DNA from: Rhabditoides inermis
Taxonomy: Eukaryota > Nematoda > Chromadorea > Rhabditida > Rhabditidae
NCBI GenBank assembly: GCA_963966185.1
Contig: CAWZYM010000209.1
Coordinates: 512,001-576,000, forward strand
Reading direction: 5' to 3'
Length of the DNA: 64,000 bases
Shown here: positions 46,300 through 61,519 of the stretch, piece after piece
Numbering within the stretch: position 1 is the first letter of the stretch
Layout of the letters: each line of letters starts with the position of its first letter
The notes under the pieces: model-generated
What the model saw: only the letters and a program-made list of their open reading frames with translations
Databases searched by the model: none
What the model was told of the DNA's origin: nothing
Translations under genes and position numbers: made by a program

Positions 46300-48600
46300 C
46301 ATATCCATCACATTCATTTACATTCTCTAGCCCAGCCGCAGCCAGCTTGTTAGACGCACCGGGTTTGCGTCAGTCCATCGAAAGGGCGCGGTTCAGTCCA
46401 TAGTCCACATCACAGTCGAATCTTCTCGAATCCAAAGTCCCTCGAAGTCTCCGGTGGCAATACAACCAGCGGTCTCATAATATCTCCTAATTATACGGTT
46501 CATCTTTCACGGTATAGTATAAAGCGAATTTCCATACGTTTCGGATTTACCCGATGAGTCTGGTATCAATGGAAGAATGTGGTCTGCATTGTTCATAGTA
46601 CGGGTCTCACACGATACGTTTCACACATAGTATATATAGTCTCCACACGTACAAGGTCTTCACATAGTCTCCGCGATAATCACTAGATATCCATCATAAA
46701 GTTAGTCTGAGTATGAGTATGAGTCTCACTGGACACTAGTCTCCACTGCGAAACTCACTGCAGTATCGCACTCACTGACTGCGCGAGCCGATATTCAGCA
46801 CGGAAATTAGCGTGTTTCAACTGACTGGTACTGGTAAATGTCGGGCGCGCTAAATATAGAATACGTCGTCTTTTATAGTCGTATTTTATTACACTAATTC
46901 GCGTATTTCTGAGGATGTTAGAGTTGCGTGACCTCTGGTCGCGACATTCCCTAATTCTTCCAGCCGGATGCACCTCTGGGTAAGTCTGTTTTAGAATTGG
47001 CAAAATACAAACTGTAGAAACGTATGGTAAGAAGTTGGCGTGACCGCAGGTCGCGACACCCCAAACGAAATTTGAGATTTCGAAAATTCGTTATCATTTC
47101 ATCATGTTAATATTGCATCAGTTATGTAGTTTCGAAAGATATGTAGATGTTGTATGCTCACTTTATACACGCGCCTCCATTCCGCGCCAAGCGCGCGTTT
47201 ACAATTTGGCAATGCGACAGAGAGGGTGCCCCAATCAACGAGAATAATGACGTCATAATGTAAATTAATCGATAATTCATTTTAAAACCGCGTTTACCAT
47301 GCTTTGAATTGATTGTGAGTATGGTTGCAATCAGAATATTCGTCCGGAACTTTCTAGACTAATGACTAATGAGATCGCATAGTTTGTCCACTATTGATAA
47401 GTTGATAACGATGACGGAATTTCGCCCAGAGCGCACAAATGTTTGTTGGGGTTCCTAGATTGATATTTACACTGCTGGTGAACTTGATTTTATTGGGGTT
47501 ATCAGTTAACATGCTTGAGAATGTAAGTGAGTGTAGTAGATATCGTACACACTGTAAAGTTGACCTCAAATACTGCACGGTCATGTAAACTCTTTGTCTT
47601 GCATTTTCCCGCCAAAATATTTGTTCCGCTGTATACTGTATGAATATCGATCGGTTAAAATGTATCTCGATCAGTTGATGCTACCGCTCTAATGGAGACG
47701 GACGTAGGGAATGATCGCATCTCGCCGACTCGGATTAGAATGTCATCAGTTAACACTCGATACTCGAGACGAGAGATATCGCTCATCATTTCCCTCATCG
47801 CAATGTCGTCAGCGGTCGCACATTCGGTGGGTGTTTTTTTCAATACTTGTTGGCGCTTGTTGGTTTTACGGTTGAACTTGTTATATCAATCAACTTTTTC
47901 TGACATTTGCGGAAACTCACAGAGAAGAAAGAAAAACTTTTTTCCCACGCACTCTCGCTCGCTCACGTTGCTTTTCCACTGTCGCGCCGTCTGCCGTCTC
48001 ACTTATCGCGCGCTCTCTCGTACTCTCTCTGTTTCAATCAGTAGAATGAGGTTCGAAACGATCCGCGAAACGGTTTGTAGTCACGCTGCTTCAGTTTAAT
48101 GATGAATTGTAGTGGCTCTTCTAATGGTGTGTCTCGGTAGGTAGTCTTGCACATATCTAACGTAGTGGTTGAGTTAGTCAGTTGCCGCCAATAGAGAGCT
48201 TGCCGCCTTTAGAGAGTGTAGAGAGTGCGAGGCGGCTAGAAGTTGATAGACAAGAGCACGCGGTTAGATTCAAATTCAAAATTGATTTCGGAACTAACTG
48301 TGTTTTGGTACCACAGGTGGTCATCGGAATTCAAAACAGAAATGCGTTAGCGAAAGTAGCCTGCGGGCGGATTCGCGTAACCTTCTCTTACTGGTAGATC
48401 ACAGTCAGAGTTATTAGCGAGGTCGTCTCTTGAACATGCGACGCGAGTTCGTTATCGGCTAGAACAAGGTTCTTTTGATAAATAGAGTCTGGTACAAGAC
48501 ATTGTCGACTTTTGGTTTGAACGATATCAGTCGATATCAATGCTACTGATACTTCGATATATAGCTGATGCTTCATATAATTATGACTCTTCCTCTTTCA
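46300..48600. other. Stretch without a supported gene
   Basis: It contains copies of dispersed motifs: AGCCCAGCCGCAGCCAGC (46329), two GGTCGCGACA-type repeats (about 46938 and 47058), and a segment at 47525-47610 related to 45640-45720. No spliced reading frame is convincing. Confidence 0.5.
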
Positions 48601-48610
48601 GACGCCACCG

Positions 48611-49222
48611 ATGGACACGCGTAGTGTACAGCAACAGGCCGACACTGCGTTGCGCCACAATGGCCAATCGCAGGTCCAGGTGCGCTCTCCCGCCACCTCT
48701 CCCGTCCGCAATAGATTGTACACATTAACACTACAAATCAGTATTAACTATTGAATTTTTCCATGAACAATAGTCAATTTGTCAGCTTTGGCTTTGAAGA
48801 TGCATAGATATGAAAAACTAGTTTCCGCCTATGCTTTCCAGGCTTCTTCTCAGCCTCCTCCTGAAGCGCCGACGCAAGAATTAATCTCTTCGCCGGGACA
48901 AAATTCGCGCAATCGCAGGTGCGTTCTCAGGGGCGCCTGCAACCGTTGTTACAATATAGCGTCACTACAGATATTCAATTTCTACAAAAGCAGTACCTCA
49001 ATTGCGTTCTTATCTGGTAAACAACAAAATATTGTAGTGGACACTTCAAGAACGGGTAGTAACGATGGCCCTGAGTGGCGATGGATTCTGAGTGGCGACC
49101 ATGTTTTATATGAAGACGTAATGACATCGATCTTCACTTTATCAGCCTCCTCTGTAGTATTAACTATTGAATTTTTCCAAGCTGACACAAAATGTGTTGT
49201 AAACAAGAAAGGTAAAAACTGA
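48611..49222 (+). CDS. Small gene of unknown function
   Basis: Proposed exons 48611-48673 (MDTRSVQQQADTALRHNGQS) and 48842-49222, about 148 residues. The ATG follows TCCTCTTTCAG at 48600-48601, a strong acceptor that would suit trans-splicing. The second exon starts after GCTTTCCAG and stays open to a TGA, beginning ASSQPPPEAPTQELISSPGQ. A donor-like CGCAG|GTGCGT at 48918 offers a shorter exon joined to 48971-49016. The first-exon region resembles 60555-60640 in the right arm (CCGATGGA, GGCCAATCGCAG). I recognise no domain. Confidence 0.35.
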
Positions 49223-49722
49223 GGAACGAACAGAGACATGCTTATTTCTGGAATGCAATCTAAAATCATCTCACCATAATGTATGAGTTCTAGATTTTGA
49301 TTAAAAAAAGAAATATGTTCATTCGTTAGCCGGCGCAGGCAGATTGAAAACTGTGCACTCGCCTCGCTCGATCGATAACAATGACGTCACTTTCACTCAC
49401 ATCTAGCTTCTTCGCATTTCACACTCGCTCGCAAGAACTTGAATCGCGGCTGGTGTTTTTTCTTCAACTTTTCGTATTTATTTCTCGTATATGTCGTTTG
49501 ACTCATTATTTTGTCGCCGAAAAAAAAAACAGATATCGAAACCAACCTTCCTCATCTACCAGATTGTCTGATTACAGAACCTCATCGCGTTACGATGCAG
49601 CCCTCTTCCGTTACAGGTGTGGTTGCGCAACGTTGCTTCAATCACATGTTATAATATTTTCGCTTTCCCTCACCTTACCTCACATTGTTTCGATCAGATA
49701 TACATCTAAATGTCTATCACTC

Positions 49723-53838
<4,116 letters not shown>

Positions 53839-54135
53839 GAGAAATTTTTACAGAAACGAATTTGATATGTTGATTGTTGTACATTGTTTTGTGTGTCTGT
53901 CTCAGTTTATTGTTACTCGCAGATAAACGTCTATCTTGACAAGTGAGGGTAGCTGGAAAGGGGGACGGGATGGGGTGGAAGTGGCATGCGTATTGCGTGT
54001 TTGATGGATGTTCACCCCGACTCGCTCAACTGTTCTCTCGGCTGTTCACACGAACCTGCTTGACACTAACGAGCAAAGTAGAGTATTCAGTCGCACAGAG
54101 CCGGCGCGCTGTTGCACTCTCTCCCCTTCTCCCTA

Positions 54136-54176
<41 letters not shown>

Positions 54177-54417
54177 CACTCGAGTCTCGAGCGGTAGTGG
54201 CAGCATATCTCTAATAGCGAGAGATACTGTATACTACCGTATACCTGGCCTATGTCGTTACCTCATACATTTACCTCAGACCCTTGTTGACACTTCCCGG
54301 TCACATCAGCTCTTTGCCTTGCATTTCCCAGTCACGGTTATTCAAATGATATAAAATGGATCAAATGAAAATGAAACCTCGTAATCGATGAGGGGCAGGA
54401 AGTGTTGACGGATGACG

Positions 54418-54876
54418 AAGGGAGAGAGAGAAGGGGGAGAGGAGAGAGAGAGGGGAATGGAGAGGGGAGAGAGAGGGGAGGGAGAGGGAGAGAGAGAGAT
54501 GGAAGAGGAGGAGAGAGAGGAAAGAGAGGAGAGAGAAGAGAGAGAGAGAGAGGGAGGAGAGAAAGGGAGAGAGAGGGAGAGAGAGGGAGACGGGGGGAGA
54601 GAGAAATGGAAAGAGAGTGAGAGAGGGAGAAGGAGAGAGAAAGAGGGAGAGAGAGGGAGGGAGAGGGAGAGAGAGGGAGAGAGAGAGACGGAGGGAGAGA
54701 GAGAGAGAGGGAGAGGAAGGGAGAAAGAGGGAGAGAGAGGGAGAGGGAGGGAGAGAGAGAGGGAGAGAGAGGGACAGAGAGGGAGAGAGAGGGAGAGAGA
54801 GGGGAGAGAGAGGGAGAGAGAGGGAGAGAGAGGGAGAGAGAGGGAGAGAGAGGGAGAGAGGAAGAGAGTGGAGAGC
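54418..54876. repeat. Polypurine (GA/GGGA) tract at the inner edge of the right arm
   Basis: A purine-only stretch of about 460 bp. The left arm is followed at the same relative place by a CT/GA tract (45880-46290), so the tract may be part of the duplicated unit. From 53839 to 54417 there is no supported gene. Confidence 0.85.
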
Positions 54877-55214
54877 AAGATAGAACTTGGTGGGAAAATG
54901 CAAAACAAAGAGTTTACATGACCGGGCAGTATTTGAGTAAGGTCAACATTCTGCCGATACACATCCACTTTACTCACATTCTCTAGCCCAGCCGCAGCCA
55001 GCATGTTAGATGCGCCTGGGTTTGCACTATTTTTGGATCCTCCCAGTATAACCAGGAAAAGGAGCGCCGCAGGCGCGACTCCGACTGGTCATCTTAGAAA
55101 GCAGTAGATATACAGTTTAACTAGGTATAAGGTAGAAAAGGAGGAGTTAACTCGATTCGCATGCTGCCACCGCTCTGTTATTTTGAATTGATGATTCGAG
55201 ATCGAGAGGATCTG

Positions 55215-55222
55215 ATTAGAAT
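55215..55222. repeat. LINE target-site duplication, left
   Basis: ATTAGAAT. The same octamer is present at 59156-59163, and once in the empty site of the left arm (reverse complement of 45387-45394). Confidence 0.85.
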
Positions 55223-55270
55223 TAGATCATTCCCCGTTCCTTTCATCTCGCGTGCGGTTGCGTCGGCACA

Positions 55271-56137
55271 ATGCATGAACCCGACGATTACAAGACGGCC
55301 TACTATCAGACGGTGGCTGAACTGACGAAGGTGAAGAAACTGGTGGCCGAGCAGATGGACACTATCAAGATGCAATCCGAGACGCTCAAGTCGCAGTCGG
55401 CGACCATCGAGAATCAATCGAGAATCATCGCCCTGCATTTGGAGTCGCTGGTGGAGAAATGGAACGTGCGCGACGAGAACGAGCAGAACAAGGAGCAGTA
55501 CATCGAGAAGACGATCGTGAAGAAGAGCTTCGACGTGTACAACCTGTCGCACGTTGTCGCTCGTGCGCCGCGTCACCCCGAATTCGAGGAGTACGTGCGC
55601 TCTGGCAAAATGAAGGCGGATCGTGAGAAAGACAAGAAAGACTCGCGCATCGTGTTGATTGGGAGGCCGGAGCTGGACGGAGAGACCAAGGAGCAGCTGA
55701 CGACGGATTTGAAGACCATACTCGAGGAGAACGGACTGCCCTCGGCGAACATTGTCGAAGCTTTCCGCGTGCCGATCAAGAAGGACGAGACGAAGAGCGG
55801 CTACAGGCCGATCAAGGTGGTTCTCCGTGACCAAGCCCACAAGAAGGAAGTCAAGGCGGTGCTGGGACACAAGGGCGGACACTTCGCGCGGGACGACCAG
55901 ACGTACCTGGAGAGGGAGCGTGACAGGCAACTTCGTAGATATGTCCGTTCCGTTAATGATGATATTTGTGCGCCTAGGTATTGTGTCCGTGATCTGTCGA
56001 TTGAGCATCTGTACTACTGGAAGAGTGCATCGGGTGGTGCGGCAAGTGGATCGGCGGTCGCGGACTCGGTTGCCGGAGCTGAAGGAGGAGGTGGGGAGGG
56101 AGGGTTGACCGCGGACGGTAGCACTTCAAATGTCTAG
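55271..56137 (+). CDS. LINE ORF1 protein (coiled coil plus nucleic-acid-binding-like domain)
   Basis: 288 residues. Residues about 10-65 have heptad-like Leu/Met/Ile spacing (LTKVKKLVAEQMDTIKMQSE, TLKSQSATIENQSRIIALHL), suggesting a trimer-type coiled coil. Residues about 120-215 (RIVLIGRPELDGETKEQLTT, VEAFRVPIKKDETKSGYRPI, KVVLRDQAHKKEVKAVLGHK) look like an RRM-type fold as in L1 and CR1 ORF1 proteins. The C-terminus is Gly/Ala-rich. No CCHC zinc knuckle is visible. Its expected role is RNA binding and RNP assembly for retrotransposition. Its stop overlaps the ORF2 start in ATGTCTAG (56130-56137). Confidence 0.85.
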   Translation: MHEPDDYKTAYYQTVAELTKVKKLVAEQMDTIKMQSETLKSQSATIENQSRIIALHLESLVEKWNVRDENEQNKEQYIEKTIVKKSFDVYNLSHVVARAPRHPEFEEYVRSGKMKADREKDKKDSRIVLIGRPELDGETKEQLTTDLKTILEENGLPSANIVEAFRVPIKKDETKSGYRPIKVVLRDQAHKKEVKAVLGHKGGHFARDDQTYLERERDRQLRRYVRSVNDDICAPRYCVRDLSIEHLYYWKSASGGAASGSAVADSVAGAEGGGGEGGLTADGSTSNV

Positions 56138-58928
56138 ATGTACAGAGAGCAATATAGTGAGCCTTCTTTCGTGCAATATTCGTTCCATTCGTAATAAGTT
56201 ACATTTACTTTCGCATTACTTGTCCCTTAATCCCCTTTCAATACTGGTTGTGTGTGAAACTTGGCTGAGTCGATCTGACCCAGTCCCATCTTTTCCCAAT
56301 TACACATGTCACTCGGTCTCTCGCTCTCACAAGGGTGGTGGCGGCGCACTCATTTGCATACCCGCGCGCATAAAGCATAAACTACTCGCGGCCCACACGT
56401 GTCCCTCATTCGATGCAGTAGCCGTTCGTGTTTTGATAGACAAGCGCGAGTGTGTTATAGTCGGTGTGTATAGACCACCTGGAGACGATCGCACCTTTGT
56501 TCCTACGTTTTCTAAGTTCATGGATGATTTAAAACCTAAAGGCACTCTTCTCATGGCTGGTGATCTAAACTTCCCTGGAATACGGTGGAAATCGCAGGCA
56601 TCAGACTCTTCTCTGTCACAGAGTTTTCTAGACTATTGCAATTCCTCGGGTTTATATCAGTTAGTCCTAGAACCGACGCGTGGAAATAACGTTTTAGATA
56701 TAATTCTCACCTCGGACCGAACTCTTTTGAAAAATGTTCGCTTGGGGATAGCATATTCTGACCATTGTTCGGTCGAGGCAGAATTTAACACGCGCTGCGA
56801 TCCGCTGCGAACGTTCAAGAAGACGGTATTCGATTTTCGAACAGGAGATTACGGTGCCATGAATCAAGATTTAGCACTAGTTGATTGGTCTACCGAATTC
56901 TCCATGTTGACGAACATAAATGACAAATACCAACGCTTCTGTGATATCATAAAAGATGCAATGCGATACCGTATTCCTACAGTTACAGTGCTACAAGATC
57001 ACTCTCCAAAGTTTCCAAAATGGCTGTCAAAGCTGAAAAATAGAGTGAGAAGGTTACACGCGCAGCAGAAATCTTCCGGTACCACGCAGGATATAGAGAA
57101 CTATAAACGTCTCCTCAAAGAGTATCGCATAGCTGTGAAAGAATGCGTACGTGAGAGAGAAGAGTTTATTCTTAAGAGTTCCTCTCCTGTGAGATACTGG
57201 CAATATATCAAATCTAAATTAACACCGGTAGACCCCATACCAGATCTAACAGATAGTACGGGCAGTGTAGTATCGGGAGATTCAGAGAGAGCAACTCTAT
57301 TCAATGAGTTCTTCTCATCTGTATTTTCGCGTGATAATAACAAACCATTCCATCTACCTGACTATCCTGGAGCCCAGTCTATCTCTGAGGTCGACTTCAG
57401 CCCACATTGTGTGTATGAATATTTGAAAAGGACTAAACGAAAAATATCACAAGGCCCGGACGAAATTCCATCAATAGTACTGCAATCGTTGGCAACTGTT
57501 ATTGCACACCCTCTCTCATTGATATTCTCGGATTGTTTTCATAATGGTGTTATACCTGAAATATGGAGAAAGGGAATCGTAGTGCCGGTATTTAAAAGTG
57601 GTGATAAAAGCAGATGTACCAACTATAGGCCTATAACTCTTACATGTTGTGTTAGTAGAGTGTTTGAAAGAATGCTTTGCTATAACATACGTGCACATCT
57701 CTGGAAATATGGAATAGTCAATAAACAACAACATGGGTTTCTTGACGGAAGAGGTACGACTAGTCAAATGGTTGATTATGTTGGATATTTAGTTTCTCAC
57801 TTGTCAAAAAAAGTAGCAGTTGATTCGATTTATCTCGATATCAAGAAAGCCTTTGATTCAGTAGTACATAGGCGTTTAATGGAAGTTTGTAGATCTTATA
57901 AGATAGATGGCAAAACACTGTACTGGTTGCAACTATTTCTCTCGGGAAGAACTCAGTCGGTTAGAGTGGGTACATGCCTATCTGACTGGATTCCCGTATT
58001 GAGTGGTGTTCCCCAAGGAAGTGTTGTAGGACCATTACTTTTCATGATTTACATTAATGGAATCGGCTCTGTTATAAAGCACTGCTCGTACTATCTCTAT
58101 GCAGATGACATGAAGTTGTCTATTCCTCAAAACATAATAAACTTTCACGATCTACTTGAATCTGATTTGCTTAGTGTATTCCATTGGCTTGACGAGCGGC
58201 AACTGTCATTGTCGACTGCTAAGTGCAATGTGATACACTTTGGCAAAGGTGCAATAAAATCTATCTATAAATGCGATGGTCATACTATACTTTGTGTCGA
58301 ATCGATTAAGGATCTTGGTATTACACTCACACAAGACCTTAATCCTGGCGAGCATATAAAACGAACAATACAGAAAGCATCGTCTAGAATTGGTGTTTTA
58401 AGAATGGCTTTCCACCACAACGAGTCTCTGTTTATGAATTTTTACAAGTATAAGGTTCGTCCTGTTCTCGAATACGGTAGTGAGGTTCTCTTAGCCCTCA
58501 ATGTCACCCAGAGTAATAAACTTGAAGCGGTGCAAAGATCGTTCACGAAACTACTTGCTCCTAAACTATCATATGCGGAACGGCTACATAAGTTTTCCCT
58601 TGAGACACTGTGGACTCGTAGAGTGTTGTCAGATTTGAGAATCGTCCACAGCTTTATTTATGGTCATATAAAAGCAGAAAATCCATTTCTTCTAGTTTTG
58701 CCGAATGCTAGATCTGCTTCGCTGCGTTCAAATGGTTTAAAAATCACATGTGCGTCACGAACCACCCTTGGTCAGAGTTTCATTACATATCGAGTTACAA
58801 AATACTGGAACAACCTTGATTCTTCCACAGTATGCCAATTCAAAAAGATTGACTTCAGAAACGAACTTATGTCATTTTTCACACACAACCGCTCACGTTT
58901 CACTGTAGATGACCCCACTCGTATGTAA
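56130..58928 (+). CDS. LINE ORF2: AP endonuclease-reverse transcriptase
   Basis: 932 residues, uninterrupted. The N-terminal endonuclease-exonuclease-phosphatase domain has N16 (SCNIRSIRNK), E43 (CETWLS), YRPPGD, D145/N147 (AGDLNFPGI) and S210-D211-H212 (YSDHCSVE). The reverse transcriptase spans about 490-760: VPVFKSGDKSRCTNYRPITL, HGFLDGRGTTSQ, YLDIKKAFDSV, LSGVPQGSVVGPLLF and the catalytic YADD at 657-660. The C-terminal region carries SYAERLHKFSLETL and YWNNL and ends DDPTRM. No RNase H domain follows. The start overlaps ORF1 by 8 bp in a different frame, suggesting reinitiation. It nicks target DNA and primes reverse transcription. Confidence 0.93.
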   Translation: MSRCTESNIVSLLSCNIRSIRNKLHLLSHYLSLNPLSILVVCETWLSRSDPVPSFPNYTCHSVSRSHKGGGGALICIPARIKHKLLAAHTCPSFDAVAVRVLIDKRECVIVGVYRPPGDDRTFVPTFSKFMDDLKPKGTLLMAGDLNFPGIRWKSQASDSSLSQSFLDYCNSSGLYQLVLEPTRGNNVLDIILTSDRTLLKNVRLGIAYSDHCSVEAEFNTRCDPLRTFKKTVFDFRTGDYGAMNQDLALVDWSTEFSMLTNINDKYQRFCDIIKDAMRYRIPTVTVLQDHSPKFPKWLSKLKNRVRRLHAQQKSSGTTQDIENYKRLLKEYRIAVKECVREREEFILKSSSPVRYWQYIKSKLTPVDPIPDLTDSTGSVVSGDSERATLFNEFFSSVFSRDNNKPFHLPDYPGAQSISEVDFSPHCVYEYLKRTKRKISQGPDEIPSIVLQSLATVIAHPLSLIFSDCFHNGVIPEIWRKGIVVPVFKSGDKSRCTNYRPITLTCCVSRVFERMLCYNIRAHLWKYGIVNKQQHGFLDGRGTTSQMVDYVGYLVSHLSKKVAVDSIYLDIKKAFDSVVHRRLMEVCRSYKIDGKTLYWLQLFLSGRTQSVRVGTCLSDWIPVLSGVPQGSVVGPLLFMIYINGIGSVIKHCSYYLYADDMKLSIPQNIINFHDLLESDLLSVFHWLDERQLSLSTAKCNVIHFGKGAIKSIYKCDGHTILCVESIKDLGITLTQDLNPGEHIKRTIQKASSRIGVLRMAFHHNESLFMNFYKYKVRPVLEYGSEVLLALNVTQSNKLEAVQRSFTKLLAPKLSYAERLHKFSLETLWTRRVLSDLRIVHSFIYGHIKAENPFLLVLPNARSASLRSNGLKITCASRTTLGQSFITYRVTKYWNNLDSSTVCQFKKIDFRNELMSFFTHNRSRFTVDDPTRM

Positions 58929-59155
58929 TTTTATTGCTCTCTGGCGACGAAGTGTCCTGACGTAGTTGGCTTTTTCTCTCTACTAACTTCAGAAGTTCTT
59001 GCATTCGTTTCTAAGATTGACAGACCTTTTCTATACACGTTTTGGGTGTCAAAAGGTTCTGTCGCAGTCATCGCTCTGCCAAACCACCCTTTGTTCTTAA
59101 CCGGTACTAGGATGTTTGTGCTGTTTGATGATTGATAACATATGGATAAACTATT

Positions 59156-59163
59156 ATTAGAAT
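59156..59163. repeat. LINE target-site duplication, right
   Basis: ATTAGAAT, followed by GCGATCACAGATCACTCGCG, which continues the arm sequence found in inverse order at 45361-45386. Confidence 0.85.
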
Positions 59164-59923
59164 GCGATCACAGATCACTCGCGACTCTCGTCATTTTTCG
59201 TCATTTCTCATCATTTCTTATCGACAACATTCCGTCCAACGCCACCACGTGTCAGGTACGTGTAGAAATGCAACTTTTTAAAGTTTTTTTTTTTAATTTT
59301 GGAATTTCTTATTCTGTAAACCTGCGTGTATTTCGAAAACTGATGCTTTCCAAAAATGCCACTGACAGACTGTCATCAGAATTGGTACATGTGTTTGCTA
59401 CACTGGGGGGTTCGATAGGTAATCATCCAATCAAAATTGTTGACAAAATGGAGATTTTTCTCATCCGTCTGATTCCCTTTCTGCAGAGGGAACTAGACTC
59501 CCATGGCGATCAGCCAATTCTTTTCAATCAATCGATAATTCAATCGATAATCAATCGATAATCAGTCGATAACCAATCAATGCTGTTGATCGACATTGAG
59601 CTGTTGAGAAAAGATTACTCGTTTTAGTTACGTCTTATTCCGTGGCTTAAACCGATGAAGCCATTATAAGCTATCAAAGTAATCATCAGCTATCAAAGCA
59701 CCCATCGCATAATTGAGGAGTCCGCGGTCAATGGCGTCCAGGCTATCCAATTTGCACGATTATTATCGATTGATTGTCGATTGATTCATTGATCGCGAGG
59801 TTCCTCTATAAATAGAGGACTTATCTGATGTAGTGTTTGAGGTATATAGATGTTTCTCACCTTTTGCCGCTTTATTTCATGCGATGCTCTATTCCTCCAG
59901 TGGCTATCACTTGAATCACTCAG

Positions 59924-60622
59924 GCCGTGCAGGCTGACACGGTGGTCGAGACGGAGAGACAGCAAGAGCAAGAGGCGGGTGTGGTGCGCCACAACCACTG
60001 GCACCCCCCGTTTCTTAATGTCATCCGGTCCCCCACCCACGCGCAGACTTTTCCTGCACCTCGGCCCTCCTCCCTCACTCCCCCACGCGCTCGCCACATC
60101 CACAGGCAGCCGTGGGACAAGCCAGTCGTCCCCTCCACCCACCTCGAGGTAATTGATCCCCCTCCTAACCGGTATCACTCCTCTCTCTATCAGGTCGACG
60201 ACTGGCCCACCCTGTCCAGCGACAGGCCGGGAAAAGGGGCGAACAAGGCGACAAACAAGACGGGCAAGGTGCGGATGCGCACGGTGGGCCCGAGGAGCTG
60301 CAGCCTTCCGCCCCTTCCTCCGCGCCCTCTGGAGTGGATGGGCTACAGGCCCGAGGTGCTGATGCGCGAGGAGGAGCTGGGCGCATGCAGCGACACTGAA
60401 GACCAGTCCTACAAGAAAAAGGACATAAATACAAATGTGAGTGCATTCTTTGTCGACACGTTTCTAATCCGTCTACACTAGATGTAAGCGCAGGCGCCAG
60501 CGGACACGCCCGTCTCCTCGGCTACTGCCTTCTCGGCAGCCTCCCCCTTCCTCTTCATCCAAGCTCCGCCGATGGATTCGTCTTGCCTACAGGGACAGTC
60601 AGAGACCGCTGCGCCAGATTAG
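59924..60622 (+). CDS. Proline-rich protein gene, right-arm copy, 5' end not found
   Basis: Exon 59924-60436 opens after TCACTCAG and runs 171 codons to a GTGAGTG donor. Exon 60494-60622 follows AGCGCAG and ends in TAG. Features are EAGVVRHNHWHPPFLNV, PTHAQTFPAPRPSSLTPP, HRQPWDKPVV, DDWPTLSSDRPGK and SLPPLPPRPLEWMGYRPE, then an acidic/Lys end. An inner 45-bp piece (60150-60194, GTAATTG...CTATCAG) could be spliced out or read through without changing frame. The reading frame is kept where the left arm is broken, which argues that it is coding. No start codon or known domain was found. A further open segment at 60729-60923 (after GCTTTCCAG) could be another exon. Function unknown. Confidence 0.5.
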
Positions 60623-61364
60623 TGGCCAATCGCAGGTGCGTTCTTCCGCTGGTCACCTGACCCGCCTGCAATAGTGATTACACACTAACGCTTTGAATCA
60701 TCCCCAATCTCCGCCTATTGCTTTCCAGGAGAGAGCGATGAAGGACCATGAGGGCGCGGGAAACGCCAACAGAGCGGCGGGAGCGGGAGCGGCACAGGCG
60801 AGACGGGGAGTGAAGAAGGACGATGTCGCGGACGCGACACAACCGCCAAAAAATCATTGTCGAATCATCAATAAGACAGTTGATACCATTATGTGTCATA
60901 TTATAATAAAAACAGATTTATAATCGTTCGATATTAACACATAATCAACCTAAACACCGACGAATTCTCCCACTGGTCTTTCTACCGTAATCCCATACAC
61001 TCCAAGTTACTCTCTGTACTGTACCAATTGTTTCTACCGTACCCCCAGTGAAATGCCAACACATTATAATAATAGGATACACGTATTGAACATTCAAAAA
61101 ACTGTACTATTAAATGTATTTGTCGACGGTCTTGGTTGCGCTCAATGGGTCTGTTCACTCAAGACATGGCATGGTGGTCACCCTCTACACGGTCTTCTTC
61201 TTCATTCAGGACACGGCATCGTCGTAACCTCTACGTGACACTCTCCTAACATGTCAACCGTAGTCACTGCTCTTTCTACCGTAATCCTATGCACTCCAAG
61301 TCACTCCCAATACTGTACCCATTGTTTCTATCGTACCTTCAGTGAAATGCCAACACATAAAAAT

Positions 61365-61465
61365 ATTTTCTCTTAAAAGTACTTGCGTAAAGATATTCAC
61401 TTTGTCTTAACCCAATGCAACAAAAGCACATGCATAAAACGTTTACAAATACTAACACCAACCTG

Positions 61466-61519
<54 letters not shown>

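Larger units (their letters stand above)
55223..59155 (+). mobile_element. Full-length APE-type non-LTR retrotransposon (CR1/Jockey-like)
   Basis: A 3.93-kb element with a 48-bp 5' leader, two overlapping intact ORFs and a 227-bp 3' UTR, bounded by 8-bp target duplications. It has no RNase H domain, no LTRs and no poly(A) tail; the 3' end is GATTGATAACATATGGATAA followed by ACTATT. No stop codon or frameshift breaks either ORF, so insertion is probably recent. Assignment to the CR1/Jockey group rests on the endonuclease-RT layout and the C-terminal WNNL motif, not on a phylogeny. Confidence 0.88.
54893..60480 (-). repeat. Right arm of a large interrupted inverted duplication
   Basis: Inverse match to 43200-45720, interrupted by the LINE at 55223-59155. 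The arm is otherwise collinear: GC-rich block 54985-55095, LINE, CACTCGCGACTCTCGTCATT repeats (59170-59215), AATCGATAATC stretch (59525-59575), then the proline-rich coding block 59924-60436. Confidence 0.75.

Noticed and set aside
48182..48397. ORF LPPIESLPPLESVESARRLE... as an exon
   Set aside because: Flanking splice signals are weak and no partner exon or homologous copy supports it.
55178..56008. 276-residue minus-strand ORF
   Set aside because: Antisense shadow of LINE ORF1, whose product has clear coiled-coil and LINE context.
55223..59155. Retrovirus or LTR element
   Set aside because: No LTRs, gag, protease, integrase or RNase H; the endonuclease-RT layout and target duplication define a non-LTR retrotransposon.
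59786..60178. 130-residue minus-strand ORF and its mirror at 44150-44473
   Set aside because: Both are reverse-strand reads of the proline-rich block; the other strand has acceptor, donor and a longer open frame.
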